Source: Diploptera punctata (taxonomy: Eukaryota > Arthropoda > Insecta > Blattodea > Blaberidae). Taken from it: DNA of 64,000 bases. A model generated the notes under the pieces. That model searched no databases, was not told the DNA's origin, and was given only the letters and a program-made list of their open reading frames with translations. Made by a program: the position numbers and the translations under genes. Below, piece after piece: positions 1-11,448 of this stretch. How positions within the stretch are numbered: the first letter of the stretch is position 1; every line of letters begins with the position of its first letter. The stretch spans positions 186,001 through 250,000 of the forward strand of contig JASPKZ010007424.1 in the NCBI GenBank assembly GCA_030220185.1, in the 5' to 3' direction.

Positions 1-753
1 TTGAGTTAGTTATAAATAATTTGTTTAATAATTCACAGTAAACGTAAGTAACAGAGCTCTTTACTTCTCACTTCAGTAATAAAATTTGATAAATATCTAT
101 TGCGTAAGAATTAAAATATCGCCACTTTTATAAATTTACGGTACTGTTCCATTAAGCAGAAAATATAATAATCTATTCGATTTAATGGCAGTTGAAAAAG
201 TCACTGATGAAGCTCTTTCAATAAAGTACGCGCGCGACCTTGGTCGTGAAATGAATCTGCTGCGCCGTGGACCCGCGAGTTTTTTTTACGAAAATAGAAT
301 TAAAAAAACATTTATATTGTCTGAACTATTCAACTCTCCAAAAGGGTAATTGCTGGAAATTAATCCTTATTACGTGAATAGTATCCTGTATTTTTTCCGT
401 TTTCATTTTTTTATATGTACTTCAGTAAACCGCCATAAAACAGAAAATTGACACCGAAAATAAAAATATTCTAATTATAAAAATAACACCCTTAAACTAC
501 ATGATATCACCTATATAAATATGTTTGAAACAAATTTTTGCTGTTTACTGTTTCAGAAATATTAGTTAGTAAACGTTTTAGTTTATCATATTTACGATAA
601 TTTTAGATCATCATAACTACGAACCTATAAATGATAAAAATTAAATTTCTGTATTAATACGTTTATAAATGTATTCACTATACTTAGGGACACATAAAAT
701 TAAAAAAATAAATTGCAAGATTTTTTGCTCTCCGATTTGATATGGATTGTCCC
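1..753. other. AT-rich intronic or flanking DNA, nothing recognised
   Basis: No convincing coding frame, tRNA-like box or terminal repeat was seen. A short GC-rich island around 225-285 stands out from the AT-rich surroundings but matches nothing I recognise. The next PAQR exon (C-terminal membrane segments) was looked for here on the minus strand and not found. Confidence 0.5.
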
Positions 754-1147
754 GTACACAACATAATAATTGATGGATTAAAATTTACTCTTGGATTCTA
801 CATTATCAGTCCACAGCTAACAAAAAAATATTGATGACATTTTCTTGTAAAGTCATTATTTTTACCTCTAGAGTCCCGTGACTGACTGCTTTCCAACCTC
901 TCATTCATACTGCTTAATACGCATGGCACAGTAAGTTGCTTGCTGCACTCCACTGAGGATTAACATAAACATGGTTTAGAAAATCTGGTAGACTGTTTGG
1001 TTCAGCTGTTCCATAAAATAATTACAGACTCTACTTCTGTGTGAATTTGAGCTAAAAGGCAGTCAGCAGAAGCATTTAAATATGTTCAGGTAAACGTTGC
1101 AGTAAATGATAGTACTTGTAGATTTTTCAGAAAATTATACCTACAAA

Positions 1148-1462
1148 GGGGCACGCCATAGCATAGTGATTAAGGCACTGCACTACAAACCGGATGGTCG
1201 AGGATTCGAGTCCTAGTGGGGTCAGGATTTTTAAACTGACCCAATCAAACCCTCTGGCAGCACTATGGCCCTGAGGTCGACTCAGTCTCTAACAGAAAGA
1301 GTACCATACGCTTGTTCTGGGGGTAAAGGCGGTCGTCATGCAGGGCTGACAACCGGCTGACGTAAAGTGGATTGTCCAGAAAAAGTGGGAGCCTTAACCT
1401 CCTACTACCCCAAGGGCCTCCCAAGGCCTGTAGTGGGATCACTTTACCTTTACCTTTATACC
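1148..1462 (+). repeat. tRNA-derived SINE, family A, inside duplicated segment
   Basis: The head has an A-box-like stretch (TAGCATAGTGATTAAGG) and a B-box-like GATTCGAGTCC, followed by the family-specific body (GTCAGGATTTTTAAACTGAC, ...CTACTACCCCAAGGGCCTCC). The 3' tail is a TTTACC repeat. Family A recurs at 8700, 10186, 11449 and 57784. Such elements are transcribed by RNA polymerase III and moved by a LINE reverse transcriptase; which partner is not shown here. Confidence 0.85.
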
Positions 1463-1589
1463 TAAAAAGAATAAAATCATATCCAGGCAGTTCATTGGAA
1501 CAATAAGCATATCTCAATATTAACTGCTGTTGCCTAGTTTAGATGGAAGGTGACAATGAAATACAGAAGAAATACTATGTTCCAGTATT

Positions 1590-1796
1590 ATGTGGCACAT
1601 GGCACATAGTAGTAAAACTAAACAAGTAATAGTTCATGAGGTGACACAAAATGAGGTAGAAGAAGAGAAGAGATTTTTAGAAAAGAGATTTCAACAACTT
1701 GCAGCTATGCCGGCAACTCATGGAGCTCACCATGTGAAAATGTTGAAGCCATATGTCATAGAATGTGCACAAATTTCAAATGAACAATCAGTGTGA
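1590..1796 (+). pseudogene. Short conserved-looking frame inside the 2.5 kb repeat
   Basis: A 68-codon frame, rich in charged residues (EVEEEKRFLEKRFQQ core). It is present with few changes in the second repeat copy at 11848, where a small indel alters the C-terminus. I do not recognise the family. The charged middle could form a short coiled coil. Because it sits in a duplicated segment with a long AT-rich trailer resembling a 3' UTR, it may be the last exon of a copied host gene. A chance frame kept by recent duplication is equally possible. Confidence 0.3.
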
Positions 1797-3365
1797 AAAA
1801 TTCACAAGTTTCGTGTGTGAAAGAAAATTATATTTTTATTAGCGGCATTTAAATAATTCCTTGTTATGTGATTCTTCAATATGTATGTTATTAAGTGAGT
1901 CACTAGAGTATTGTGCTGTACCACAATTAAAAACAAGTGTGCGGGATTCTACGTGTTAGAAAATTATGGATGCATGTGGGTGATCATGTACTTGAACTAG
2001 TTTGACCTTCCACATGCCATGTGTGTCATACAGTTCCTTGCATTCCACTTTTTGAAACAGAATCCTGCATGTTGATTGCAATAACAGTTTTAAATCATGT
2101 GAAGTTACTTGTATAAAAAAATATCATTGGCATGGTGTATATGTAATTAAGTATATCCGGTAGTGTAAAGGAAAATTATTGTTGGGTGTAACATTATTTG
2201 GAAACCGACAGTGTGAAAATGCGTATGACGATGCTGTAATATGTGCACCAGCTGGGAACAGATATGTCAGTCATAAAGTAAGATTTTGTGTGTGCATTGT
2301 AAGAGAATTGTTTCAATTGTTTAGTTTAAAAATAGAACTCATGTCAGCAATGTAATTTGTAATCAGTTGTTTTGAAAGAATTATAACAGCATTTTCCACA
2401 TTAAAATAAAAATTTTAATAATTTGTATACTGTACTTTTTCGTTATTTCTGTGTCTTTAAAGTTGGGATGTGTGAAAGTTAATTTTAGTGTTCTGGAACG
2501 AACACTGCAAATTCCATATTGGTATTTTTATTTATTTCAATGGTTCAATCTAATAACAGCATCAGATAAATTGTAATCAGTTATTATGGATGTAATAAAA
2601 TTATACGCATGTTAGGCATATTTAACTATAGAGAAGGTCCTTTGTTATTAAGAAGTTAATATTTTCTTTATTTTATGAAATTTAAATAAATTATACTATT
2701 TATTTAATCTTTTTACAGCATATCAAATTGTACATTTCCTATACATGATAAAATATGTGTAGTTCTTTATTCATCTCCATATTATTGCTTTTTATCTATT
2801 ATTATTTCATATTATTTTGTAATATTTGTATAATATTTGTAGCTCCACAATATTAAATTCTTAATAAAATTCAGATATGTCAGTCAGTCAGTCACAGAAT
2901 GTAGTCAGTCAGTCACACATCACATATTAGGTTATAACTACAGTCTTAATTGTAATTTTTGTTTTGTTTTTTATCGAGAATATAACTTGAAATGTGCCCT
3001 CCAAACTGTATTTTGGAAAATCAAGTTAGGAATCACACTTCAGAGAATAATGTAGATGAACATGTTAAGCTGCATGATGAGTTGACATTTATGTCAGTCA
3101 GTCACACATACTTTGATAGATAATAAATAGTATTGTTTTTCTTCAGAAGTTGTATATTTATATACAGTCTTAATCACACACTTTTCCTCTATCATATCAC
3201 GTAGATAACATCCCTAATTTCAATCAATTGTAATATTTATGCAACCATTTTGCTGCAAAAGTGTATTATAAATGTCAGTCAGTCACATATGGAATTGCTC
3301 AATAATAACTTTTGGTCCCTGTTTGGTTTGTCTTCCGGGCTAAATGGCCGTGGTCCACTTTTCTC

Positions 3366-3414
3366 GAAACTCGACGTTTCATCTACTGCTGCAGTAGACC
3401 TTATCAGGAGTTTC
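3366..3414 (-). ncRNA. Decayed hammerhead-ribozyme-like motif (Penelope or retrozyme type)
   Basis: On the minus strand the order is stem I 5' strand (GAAACTC, 3414-3408), core CTGATAA (3407-3401), a stem II hairpin with TCTACTG pairing to CAGTAGA (3400-3381), GAAA (3380-3377), then CGTC and the stem I 3' strand (GAGTTTC, 3372-3366). The ACGU before the cleavable C is self-complementary, as in dimeric short-stem-III hammerheads. The core differs from the CUGANGA consensus at one base: the conserved G8 is A, which would be expected to abolish cleavage. Minimal hammerheads of this type are known from Penelope-like retroelements; no Penelope coding region is nearby. Confidence 0.5.
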
Positions 3415-3692
3415 TGCATGTTCTCTGTGAACTCCTCAGACTGAACCTACAATTGTAAATGACTTTCGGTTTTGCATGATATATTTTCTCTGTAGTTCGA
3501 CACTTTTAAATAAACTTGCATCAGAAATTGAGTTTCTTCAAAGTAACAAAAGAAATATATATTCACTAAGCCAAGCAAAACAGGCCATAAATTTGACTTG
3601 CTGAGGAATATGGTTAGTTTATGCAATTTCTGCAAGATAGACTTCTTAATATAATAATTTTTTTTCGCATTTAAAAAAGAAATTTGGAAAAT

Positions 3693-3715
3693 TATATATA
3701 TATATATATATATAT
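3693..3715. repeat. (TA)n microsatellite
   Basis: Uninterrupted TA dinucleotide run. Confidence 0.9.
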
Positions 3716-3859
3716 CCAATGCCACCAGATAACATTTCTGGTCTCTCCTGACATTGGCAGAATTGAAACATACTTCTGAGGTTAAGGCATAACCCTGATG
3801 ATATGATGGGTGATAACGAAGAGAGAGACCTTAATCATAAACTTAAACTAAATTCCAGA

Positions 3860-3985
3860 TCTTGATTGACCACAGGAATAATTCCCTATAAGAAACAATT
3901 CCATGGTCTAAGCAGGTACTAAACTTGGGACCTCATGAACTGTAATCAGAAGCTCTTGCCAAAAGACCAAGAGCCTGGTCGTAGT
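3860..3985 (-). repeat. Old tRNA-derived SINE remnant
   Basis: Read on the minus strand there is an A-box-like TTTTGGCAAGAG and a degenerate B-box (GGTCCCAAGTTTAGTACC) at tRNA spacing. Strongly diverged, so boundaries are approximate. Confidence 0.4.
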
Positions 3986-4104
3986 AAATAACATTGATTT
4001 TTCTGTCAGTTAGGTTTTTGATACAGATGTTAAATCCCTTCAATATATAAGACTAGATAAATTATATTTTAATTCTAGAATTATGAACAATTAGCTTTAG
4101 CAAC

Positions 4105-4240
4105 AAGTTGACTGAGTCAGTAGTGTTTAAGATTCACATTTTGGGAGTCATTGGTTTAAACCATGATGCCAACTAACCGTACTGGTTTTCTCTCAGTTTC
4201 CATTACCAATTCTGGTTGGAATTTCATTTTGTGGACATGT
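4105..4240 (+). repeat. tRNA-derived SINE remnant, family D
   Basis: An A-box-like CTGAGTCAGTAGTGTTTAAG is followed at tRNA spacing by a B-box-like GGTTTAAACC and then a TGGTTTTCTCTCAGTTTCC body typical of insect SINEs with a TTTTCC-rich body. Diverged; ends approximate. Confidence 0.55.
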
Positions 4241-5001
4241 TTCATTGTAATCACCATTTCAAAATATATTAAAAAAAATAATGAGTAGCTTTTACAAGAA
4301 CACATATCTACACAGCTTATTGAATAGGTGCATATAATTTTTTGATAAAATGAACAAATTTTAATTTTAATTTATCATATATTTAGTATATTATTTTAAG
4401 TTTTTTTTTTCCATAAAATTATGTATTTCATGAGATTAAGAATGTAGTGAGAAAGTGAAAAAAAATTATGTTGGCAGCTGTTTCAGAACTATAAAAATAT
4501 TGGTTGATCTAGTTGTGGCCCTGTAATGAGACTACTGAATCATAATAATAAAACCACTTGATATGAATCTTCATTAGAAATCCTATTCTGTGTATACAGA
4601 TAAAACAATAAACCAATATTACTTTATTTTATAAACTGCTATTTCTGTGTAAATAACAATATAGAAGTTTGAAACTTCTTCCTCTTCATTATCTTTATTA
4701 AATAATTATCTCTGAGCAGAATTTGTCACCTCTTTCATGCCCATATTTGAATTAGTGAGAGCTTCATTGAATAAAATAATAACATTTATGAAATACGGTC
4801 TAAGGCCAGTTGTAATAATGCAAGTGTTCTGGAAAATACATCAGGTTATTCTACAGGTTAACCTTTTCATGAGCATAAAAAAAACTATTGTCCAATTCAA
4901 TATATTTTGATTTGTTTTTCCTTAAATAATGGTTTGAAATTCCATCATTTGTTCTTGAAGACTCTGAGAGAAGCGCTGATTGCATGCATTATTTTGATTA
5001 C

Positions 5002-5105
5002 CTTGTAGAGACCCCAAATGCTGAGCAGACAGTAGGAGGATAGGATGAGCCACCGGCATGCCCAAGGCAGGCAGAACACAGATGCGTACACCATGGGCAG
5101 CGCGC
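5002..5105 (-). CDS. PAQR4-like: PAQR4-like receptor family protein, internal exon (downstream of the 47 kb intron)
   Basis: A 104-nt exon read on the minus strand. It is preceded by a pyrimidine-rich acceptor ending GTGTGCAG and followed by the donor GTAATC. It starts in phase 1, completing the Gly codon split from the exon at 52017-52235, and encodes 34 residues beginning ALPMVYASVFCLPW and ending at the phase-0 donor. The join reads SFG-ALPMVY, which matches the TM3-TM4 region of PAQR4-type proteins (human PAQR4 has LGALPI at the same place). PAQR proteins are seven-helix membrane proteins related to adiponectin receptors. Later exons were not found below 5002 and are probably outside the window. 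Confidence 0.85.
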
Positions 5106-5847
5106 CTGCACACAACAGAACAAGCAACACACACGGTAAGCAAGCAACAACAACATTCAGAAGCTATGCCCCTCCCCGTAGATTATTTAATGTTCACTTA
5201 TAAGAAAATATTGTAAATAAAAACCTGAAAAAGTGTCAGATGTATTTTTGCTGATTTTCAATATACTTCTTTTTTCTCAATTCAACGAGTACTTAATTGT
5301 ACAATTAGTATTATACAGTTTGAATTATGTATGAGGAAATATGCTAATATTAAAAAAAATAAATTAAGAAAGAATTGACATATGTTTATAGGTATTGCAC
5401 AAAAATAGAATATTAATAAGGAAAGCTGTAGCTTGGGGGGGGTAGATTTCCCTACAAGCAGTCACCCAAGCATTGATGGAAAAACCATAACTATTGTGAG
5501 AAAATGCCTCAAGAACTGAGGATAAAAGTGGGACAACTCTTACAAATTCCATTAAGCAAGACTAGCAACCTACTGGGTGGTACTATTATTTTTCATAGAA
5601 ACGACTGTACCTTGGACCTGTATGGATTTAAAAGGTTGTTGAAATATACAGGTCATTGCCCTGAACTAAAAAGAAAAATAAGAAAAATTATAAAAACATA
5701 ATAGAATGGCAAACTTAAATACTTAAGCCATTGGGGCTTGTGTAAGTTGGATCTGGTGTTTTTTAAACAATGGATTTGTGTGATTAACAAAATGATAACA
5801 TAACTTGTTCTTATTACCTGTGAACAGAGATCATCGTGAAAAGTTTT
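5106..5847. other. Intronic DNA, nothing recognised
   Basis: AT-rich. A 65-codon frame at 5504-5701 has no recognisable family and I do not consider it a supported gene. Confidence 0.4.
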
Positions 5848-7015
5848 ACTGTAGACAGTGACGGAGCATGGAATTTCGACAAGTGTTAGCCCCCGTTTTA
5901 TGGATATAATATTGTGTAAACCGGTATTATATTATTTTTAATAAGTAAATGAACTTCTAAAAAGAATGACATGCAATATTAGGAGTATGAAATATAATAA
6001 ACTACTATAGATATAGGGTTTAGGAAATGGAAGGAGGTAATTGGACATATTAATAGTTAATTAATTATATAAATACATGATTTTAAAACTCAGATATTTG
6101 TCTCCACCACCAGCTAGTTTCTATGCTTATCCATATTAACTTAATTTTGACAGCCCGGCTTCGGGACTCTTCAATTCTAGTGTTTCCAAAATTATGTAGC
6201 GCTATGTCACAGTTAACATGGGTTTCAACTAGTTCATTACTTTTTCAGCGCATGAAAACTATTTACATCAGAAACTCCTTTTGTTGTCTAAACATTTTTC
6301 TCCGTTGAAAATAGAAGGTGGGGCTAACAGAGATCCTGACTTCCTGCAGCCATATGTCATGTTCATACCAACCTTCATGTTCTTCGTTAAATGACATACT
6401 TTTGTTTTTGTTTGACTTATAATGATATTTAAATTAGGAGTTGGTTTATAACTTTTTTCTTTTTTATAAAGCTTGTGCAGGAAAAGGGATGACTTAACAA
6501 GTCTTCAATACCTCAAGCACATTGCCCTCTCATGATAATATTTATTTAGTGGTTTAATTATTGTATTTGATATGCTCAGAAGTACTATGTTTACATAGGA
6601 TTTACTCGGAGCAACTGAAGCCTCGCTGTTAGCCGTTTCTAGAGTGCTAACAGGACAGCTACAGAGTAGCATTGGACTCAGCTTGAAATGCAGCAGGATG
6701 TACTACCAATGAGCTTGAATGTGCCTGCGCAACATACTCTCATAGTCATCTTCCATGTTAGCCTCGGGAAATCGGCTAACAGTGTGGGCATTTAAAACAT
6801 TGAAGCACATGATATTGTATTGGAATGCTACAATATATACGCAACGCATACAATATATTATTATTACAACATTTAGACTGCTATCAATGCATTGTTGTAT
6901 CTCATTCCAGCATTATATTTCGTTTTAATTAAATATAAAAGAATTTAATTATAACTTTTGAAAGTGTTAGCCGGGCTAACAACAGTAACATGGACGCTCT
7001 GTCACTGACTGCAGA
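5848..7015. mobile_element. Non-autonomous hAT-like DNA transposon with 8-bp target duplication
   Basis: The element proper is 5856-7007. Its left end CAGTGACGGAGC matches the inverted right end CAGTGACAGAGC at 11 of 12 positions, and homology continues inward with gaps to the GTTAGCCC block. Flanking octamers ACTGTAGA (5848-5855) and ACTGCAGA (7008-7015) are a hAT-sized target duplication with one mismatch. Internal GTTAGCC/GGCTAAC inverted motifs recur (5886, 6319, 6629, 6773 and a palindrome at 6967). No transposase frame is present. Confidence 0.8.
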
Positions 7016-7639
7016 CACACCAATAGATAGCAGTTTTATGTAAATTGAATTGTGATGCAAAGGCAGATCTCTATATTGCTTTAATGTTCATTGAGTGTTT
7101 ACTTATACTAATGGCAAGAGCCATTTTTAATGTCACATGTCTTTTCAGGTTCTGGGAACTTTTGGAGAGCTAGAGAGCTGATGGCTGCATTGCCAAATGC
7201 TCAGCATTAGTAAACAAACATATTGTGACACTATTGCCTCGATTTTTCTTCTAGGTTATTTAGGCATAATAAGCGCAATGAATTTATTTAAAACTTTCAC
7301 TAAACAATTATTTTAAAGTTTTACATTTATGTGACAAAGGGTAAAAATTAGATCTTTTAGAAATTGTAGAGATAAATAAATTGAAGAATAGCAATAGGCT
7401 GTTTAATTCACAAACTAGATTTAAATGAATCGGCTCTTTTAAATTTATAATAGAGATTATAAAAAATATATATTTGTTTACATTCAGTTGCATAGTTACA
7501 GTTGTTATGTACTGATATAATAACAAAATTAATTAATTTGTAATCATGTCTGAAGAAGGTACAAAGTACCAAAATGGTTTTTACAAATTTATATTGTAAT
7601 AAATATGAAAATCATATAAAACTTTAAGCTTTATTTTTA
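7016..7639. other. AT-rich intronic DNA, nothing recognised
   Basis: Between the hAT element and the LINE remnant. A short stretch at 7545-7630 trails the LINE and could be foreign or part of its broken end. Confidence 0.4.
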
Positions 7640-8150
7640 TTTAATTAAAGAAATATGGATTTCCTCAAGTAAATGCCAAATCAATTGATTATTTAAACTC
7701 TTCCATTGTAAATACGGAATCATTATGAAGATGTAGTAGTTCAGAATTACTAGTAAGATACTGTTCATGTATATTAAGATGTTTAGGTCTTGTGGAGTTT
7801 TTGCCAGACTTTTTTGCATAATAATCATTTAACATTTCTGCCTTTTCACTGTTCTCTGTGATAAGATTACCATTATCCTTTAAACAGGGAATCACATCAT
7901 ATCCTTTACCCTCTATGGCTTTGAGTCTTTTCCAAACAGTTGAGGAGGGAGTGTTTGAATTCAATGAGGAAACAAATTCCTGCGAGCTTGCTGATAAAAG
8001 ATTTCACCTGAAAATTGCTTTTGTTTTGTTATAATATATTTTAGATTCAATGGTTCTAATTTCATCCATTGTCTTCGGGCTTTATGTTTAGCTTTTCTGT
8101 CTTCTGTTAAGACATTGTTCCACCAGATATTCATTGGTTTCTTGGGTTGT
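7640..8150 (-). pseudogene. Jockey/I-like LINE ORF2 remnant, part downstream of the piggyBac insertion
   Basis: Minus-strand translation shows the linker between endonuclease and reverse transcriptase of a non-LTR retrotransposon: an NIWWNN motif, basic residues, then an open 91-codon stretch with SNTPSSTVWKRLKAIEGK and ending at TMEEFK. It stops where the RT domain should start, so the RT is lost. Frameshifts lie near 7980-8040. The upstream half continues in frame at 9743-9965 across the piggyBac-like insertion. Confidence 0.75.
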
Positions 8151-8618
8151 TTAACCCGTCAGCGTGGAGCGACGTGACGTGTACGCAAGTTGAATTCTTC
8201 ACCCAATGCGGAACGACGTGACATGTACGCTAGCTACACGCACTGCTTTAAACTGTAATTATGACCTTTGTGTTTACATTAACTATTTACCGTGTATACA
8301 AATTTTATGTAGAGACTTCAAAGTTTATATTAGCGCATATATTAACTGATTACGGCCCTCAGTAACAAGTTAAAATAATTTTATATTTGCATTTATTCTT
8401 GCGGCCTCTGACATTTTTCTTAAATTTATAACTTGATAAAGGATTTCTTATAAAACTAAATTAGCCTTTTTTTGTAGATTAGCTTGTCTATCAAATTGAA
8501 TTTATTTTCAAATCTCTTCATTTTTAATAATAATCTCGCAAAATTCAGTATATATAAAGGCCCAACAAAGTTATTTCCGATTTACGCTATAGTACAGGAC
8601 CACAACAGTAAATTTCAG

Positions 8619-8638
8619 ATATATATATATATATATAT
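8619..8638. repeat. (AT)n microsatellite
   Basis: Short AT run inside the piggyBac-like element. Confidence 0.85.
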
Positions 8639-8699
8639 TTCAAATGACGATATCCTTACATTATGGAAAGGTAGTTAGTCTACAATTCAGTCAGTATCT

Positions 8700-8975
8700 A
8701 AAAGGTAAAGTGGTCCACTACAGACCTTAGAAGGTTCTTGGGATATTAGGAGGTTAAGGCTCCCACTTTTCTAAACTATCGGTACTTGATGTAAGCCGAG
8801 TACTTATTTCTGTCTGACGGCCCATAACAAGCATCTGGTACTCATTTCAGTTAGAGGCTGAGTCAACCCCGGGTTCACGGTGCCGCCTGAAGGTTTGGTT
8901 CAGTTTAAAAATCCTGATCCACCGGGACTCAAACCCTCGATCTTCCGGCTTGTAGCATGTTGATCTTTTAAGTCC
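8700..8975 (-). repeat. tRNA-derived SINE, family A
   Basis: Reverse complement of the family A consensus. The GGTAAAGTGG tail lies at the left, the GTTAGAGGCTGAGTCAACCC body in the middle, and the inverted B-box GACTCAAACCCTCGA near the right end. It interrupts the piggyBac-like element. Confidence 0.85.
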
Positions 8976-9742
8976 ACACCTCCGGTGAGAAACTATTATA
9001 GTCATATTTCATCAACTGTTTTTCGGTTTTTGGAAACCAGAAGAAAGGCATTGAAATTTAGGGTTGATGAAGGTCTTAGTACAACAGGTCTGATGTGTAG
9101 AAAGACCATTTTTTGAAGGCACACGACCTAAAATAATGTTTCCAAAGTGTTGGAAAGACACATTTGGAGAAGGCTGCCCCCCCCCTGCAAGAAAGAAGGT
9201 CAGCGCATAGAAGCAATGTGTTTGTAATAAACATGAACAAAGTAAACACAAGGGGAAAAAAATACACTTATTGTTGCCCGAGTGTCAAACAGCTGGTTTA
9301 CATTTTGAAGATTTATCACACCAATTTTTGAAGTTCATACTTTTTTTTTTTCAAGACCCTTTTCTTTGTGTAAATATTTCGTTTTGTTGTTAGGTAAAGC
9401 CGGTTCTCTGAATTCTTCAAAGAATCCCTAGTGCAACACACTGTGTCACTTATGTGAGAAGTTTACAAAAAGGACCTATTTCAACTGTGGCACAACAACC
9501 ATAAATAAGTCTGCAAAAAACGCAGAGATGTTACGTGAGAACCGTAACAAATTTAATTAATTAAATATTATATTAAGGGTTCACCATAAACGAATTGCAA
9601 AAACATTTAAATTACTCAAGATATATCAATTTAAATGCGTTATTGGAATACTGGCACTGAGCGGCTGAGTTTAAATACCGGTGAACTCCTCCCGCATCAG
9701 AGTATTCTCGGCCATTTAAATCCATCCACTCTGAAGGGTTAA

Positions 9743-9965
9743 TGATTGGGATGGACTGTTTTGCTGCTTTTATAAGAACATGTTATGTTACAGAGTTAAT
9801 ATTTTCTTTAGAATGAGTGTTACCATTTTGTAGTGTTATTGTAGTATCCTTTTTAAATGAAATCCAGTTTGTAGATTTAATTTTCCATTTGGTTCTAGGT
9901 AGAATATTCTCTTGTATACTTTGAGAGTTCTGACCAAATGCAAATTTTAAATTTGAAGTATTATT
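9743..9965 (-). pseudogene. Jockey/I-like LINE ORF2 remnant, part upstream of the piggyBac insertion
   Basis: Minus-strand translation gives the end of the endonuclease-RT linker (TKWKIKSTNWISFKKDTT ... IKAAKQSIPII) with one in-frame TAA. The last codons before the TTAA join directly to the KQPKKPMNIWWNN stretch at the other side of the piggyBac-like element. The 5' part of the LINE is missing. Confidence 0.7.
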
Positions 9966-10012
9966 CTGTTTTACATTTATGTTTTCTGCTCATGATATAC
10001 ATGTTTTATGTA

Positions 10013-10128
10013 TTAACTCACTGGCACTATTGAACTCCAAGATTCATGTCCATGCAGACATAAGCTCTTCATACATTCCTAATCTGAGCTAATGTTTTCA
10101 GTAAAGTTCATCTCCCTCAAATCATGGT
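10013..10128 (-). mobile_element. RTE LINE 3'-end fragment
   Basis: Reverse complement of the terminal about 110 bp of the RTE at 29533-32807, including the ACTCACTGGCACTAT end. Strongly diverged, with no open frame. Confidence 0.75.
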
Positions 10129-10129
10129 T

Positions 10130-10131
<2 letters not shown>

Positions 10132-10178
<47 letters not shown>
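10132..10178. repeat. (AT)n microsatellite, about 23 units
   Basis: Uninterrupted run directly upstream of a SINE copy. Confidence 0.95.
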
Positions 10179-10180
<2 letters not shown>

Positions 10181-10185
10181 GGTGC

Positions 10186-10405
10186 CGTAATATAGTTTGT
10201 TAAGGTAATACATTACAAGCCAGAAAGTTGTGAGTTCCAATCCCTATTGGGTCAGGATTTTTAAATGGGGTTAAACTTTCTGGCAGTACCATGGCCCTAA
10301 ATGAAATAAGTAGCAGATGAATGTACTGGAATCAAAGCAGCCACCATGCAGGGCTGACATCTCATATTGGTTGTCTGGAAAGGTAGACAAGGCTTTTAAT
10401 GGGAT
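10186..10405 (+). repeat. tRNA-derived SINE, family A, shortened
   Basis: Matches the family A head (GCCGTAATATAGTTTGTTAAGG ... GTTCCAATCCC) and the GTCAGGATTTTTAAA body, but the 3' half is shortened and diverged. Confidence 0.75.
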
Positions 10406-11051
10406 CATTTAATTTATATATATTTGATTTCAAAATAAGTCTGAGACATGTTAGTTACAATGAAGACTAGAATACACAGTTCTAGGAGAGACATGTTTTG
10501 TTTTACATAACTTGACTGCATTGAGCTAACTCATAAGGTTAAGTTGATCTCGTTTCACATGTTAGTCATGCTAAATGATTTATCATAGAAATTATCTTGA
10601 ATCTATTATAGAATTCAGAATTCATTTTTTTCTAAAAGTGAAAATTGGCAAAAGAGCGATTCCATGAAAATGTTATACTGAGGTGAACATTTTGAAATTG
10701 ACTCAGGAATAATTTTGATGGCATAATATATTTCTTTAAAGATCAAATTTTCTGTTTCTATATGATAATGTTTCAAAAGTGTATTATTTTAATCTAATAT
10801 TAGTGGTAGAACTCGTAATGTTCCAAACCTGTAAAACATGCTGAATTTTACCATTTTTATCCTAAAATGATTCGGTCCTCTTAATTAGTTTTATTTCACA
10901 AACTCTTTTGTTAAACCATACTCTGGCCCTCCTTAGTCGTAAATGTAATAATACTAGTTGCATTCTAATGTTCTAGATACCTTAAATGTGTCCTATAATT
11001 GTTACATGTAAGGTATGGTCATCCAGTCACGGAAAATGTATAAAAATTACT
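10406..11051. other. AT-rich intronic DNA, nothing recognised
   Basis: No coding frame, tRNA box or terminal repeat seen. Confidence 0.4.
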
Positions 11052-11448
11052 GTACACAACATAATAATTGATGGATTAAAATTTCCTCTTGGATTCTATG
11101 TTATCAGTCAACAACTAAAAAAAAATTGATGACATTTTCTTGTAAAGTCATTATTTTTCCCCCTAGAGTCCCATGACTGACTGACTTTTCGTCCTCTCAT
11201 TTATATTGCTAATATGCATGGCACAATAAGTTGCTTGCTGCACTCCGCTGAAGATTAACATAAACATGGTTTAGAAAATCTGGTAGAGTGTTTGATTCAG
11301 CTGTTCTGTAAAAATAATTGCAGGTTCTACTTCTGTGTCAATTTGAACTAAAAGGCAGTTAGTGGAAGCATTTAAATATGTTCGGGTAAACGTTGCAGTA
11401 AATAAAGCATCCGTACTTGTTGATTTCTCAGAAAATTATGCCTACAAA

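Larger units (their letters stand above)
754..3304. repeat. 2.5 kb duplicated segment, copy 1
   Basis: This stretch matches 11052-13594 in the same orientation over its whole length, with scattered substitutions and small indels. Identity looks high by eye but was not computed. Both copies carry the same embedded SINE and the same short reading frame, so the SINE was present before duplication. The distal part contains several copies of the short motif GTCAGTCAGTCACA (about 2877, 2906, 3093 and 3273). No terminal inverted repeats or flanking duplications are visible, so it is either a segmental duplication or an unclassified long interspersed repeat. Confidence 0.85.
8155..9738. mobile_element. 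piggyBac-like element, non-autonomous, TTAA-flanked, nested in a LINE
   Basis: TTAA at 8151-8154 and 9739-9742 flank the element. The terminal inverted repeats CCCGTCAGCGTGGA and CCCTTCAGAGTGGA agree at 12 of 14 positions. A subterminal direct repeat with core CGACGTGACRTGTACGC occurs twice near the left end (about 8169 and 8211). Removing the element plus one TTAA makes the surrounding LINE reading frame continuous, which fixes both boundaries exactly. It carries a reverse-oriented family A SINE at 8700-8975 and no transposase frame. Confidence 0.88.

Noticed and set aside
2877..3290. CRISPR-like array from repeated GTCAGTCAGTCACA motifs
   Set aside because: Motifs are short and unevenly spaced with no spacer pattern, in an insect repeat.
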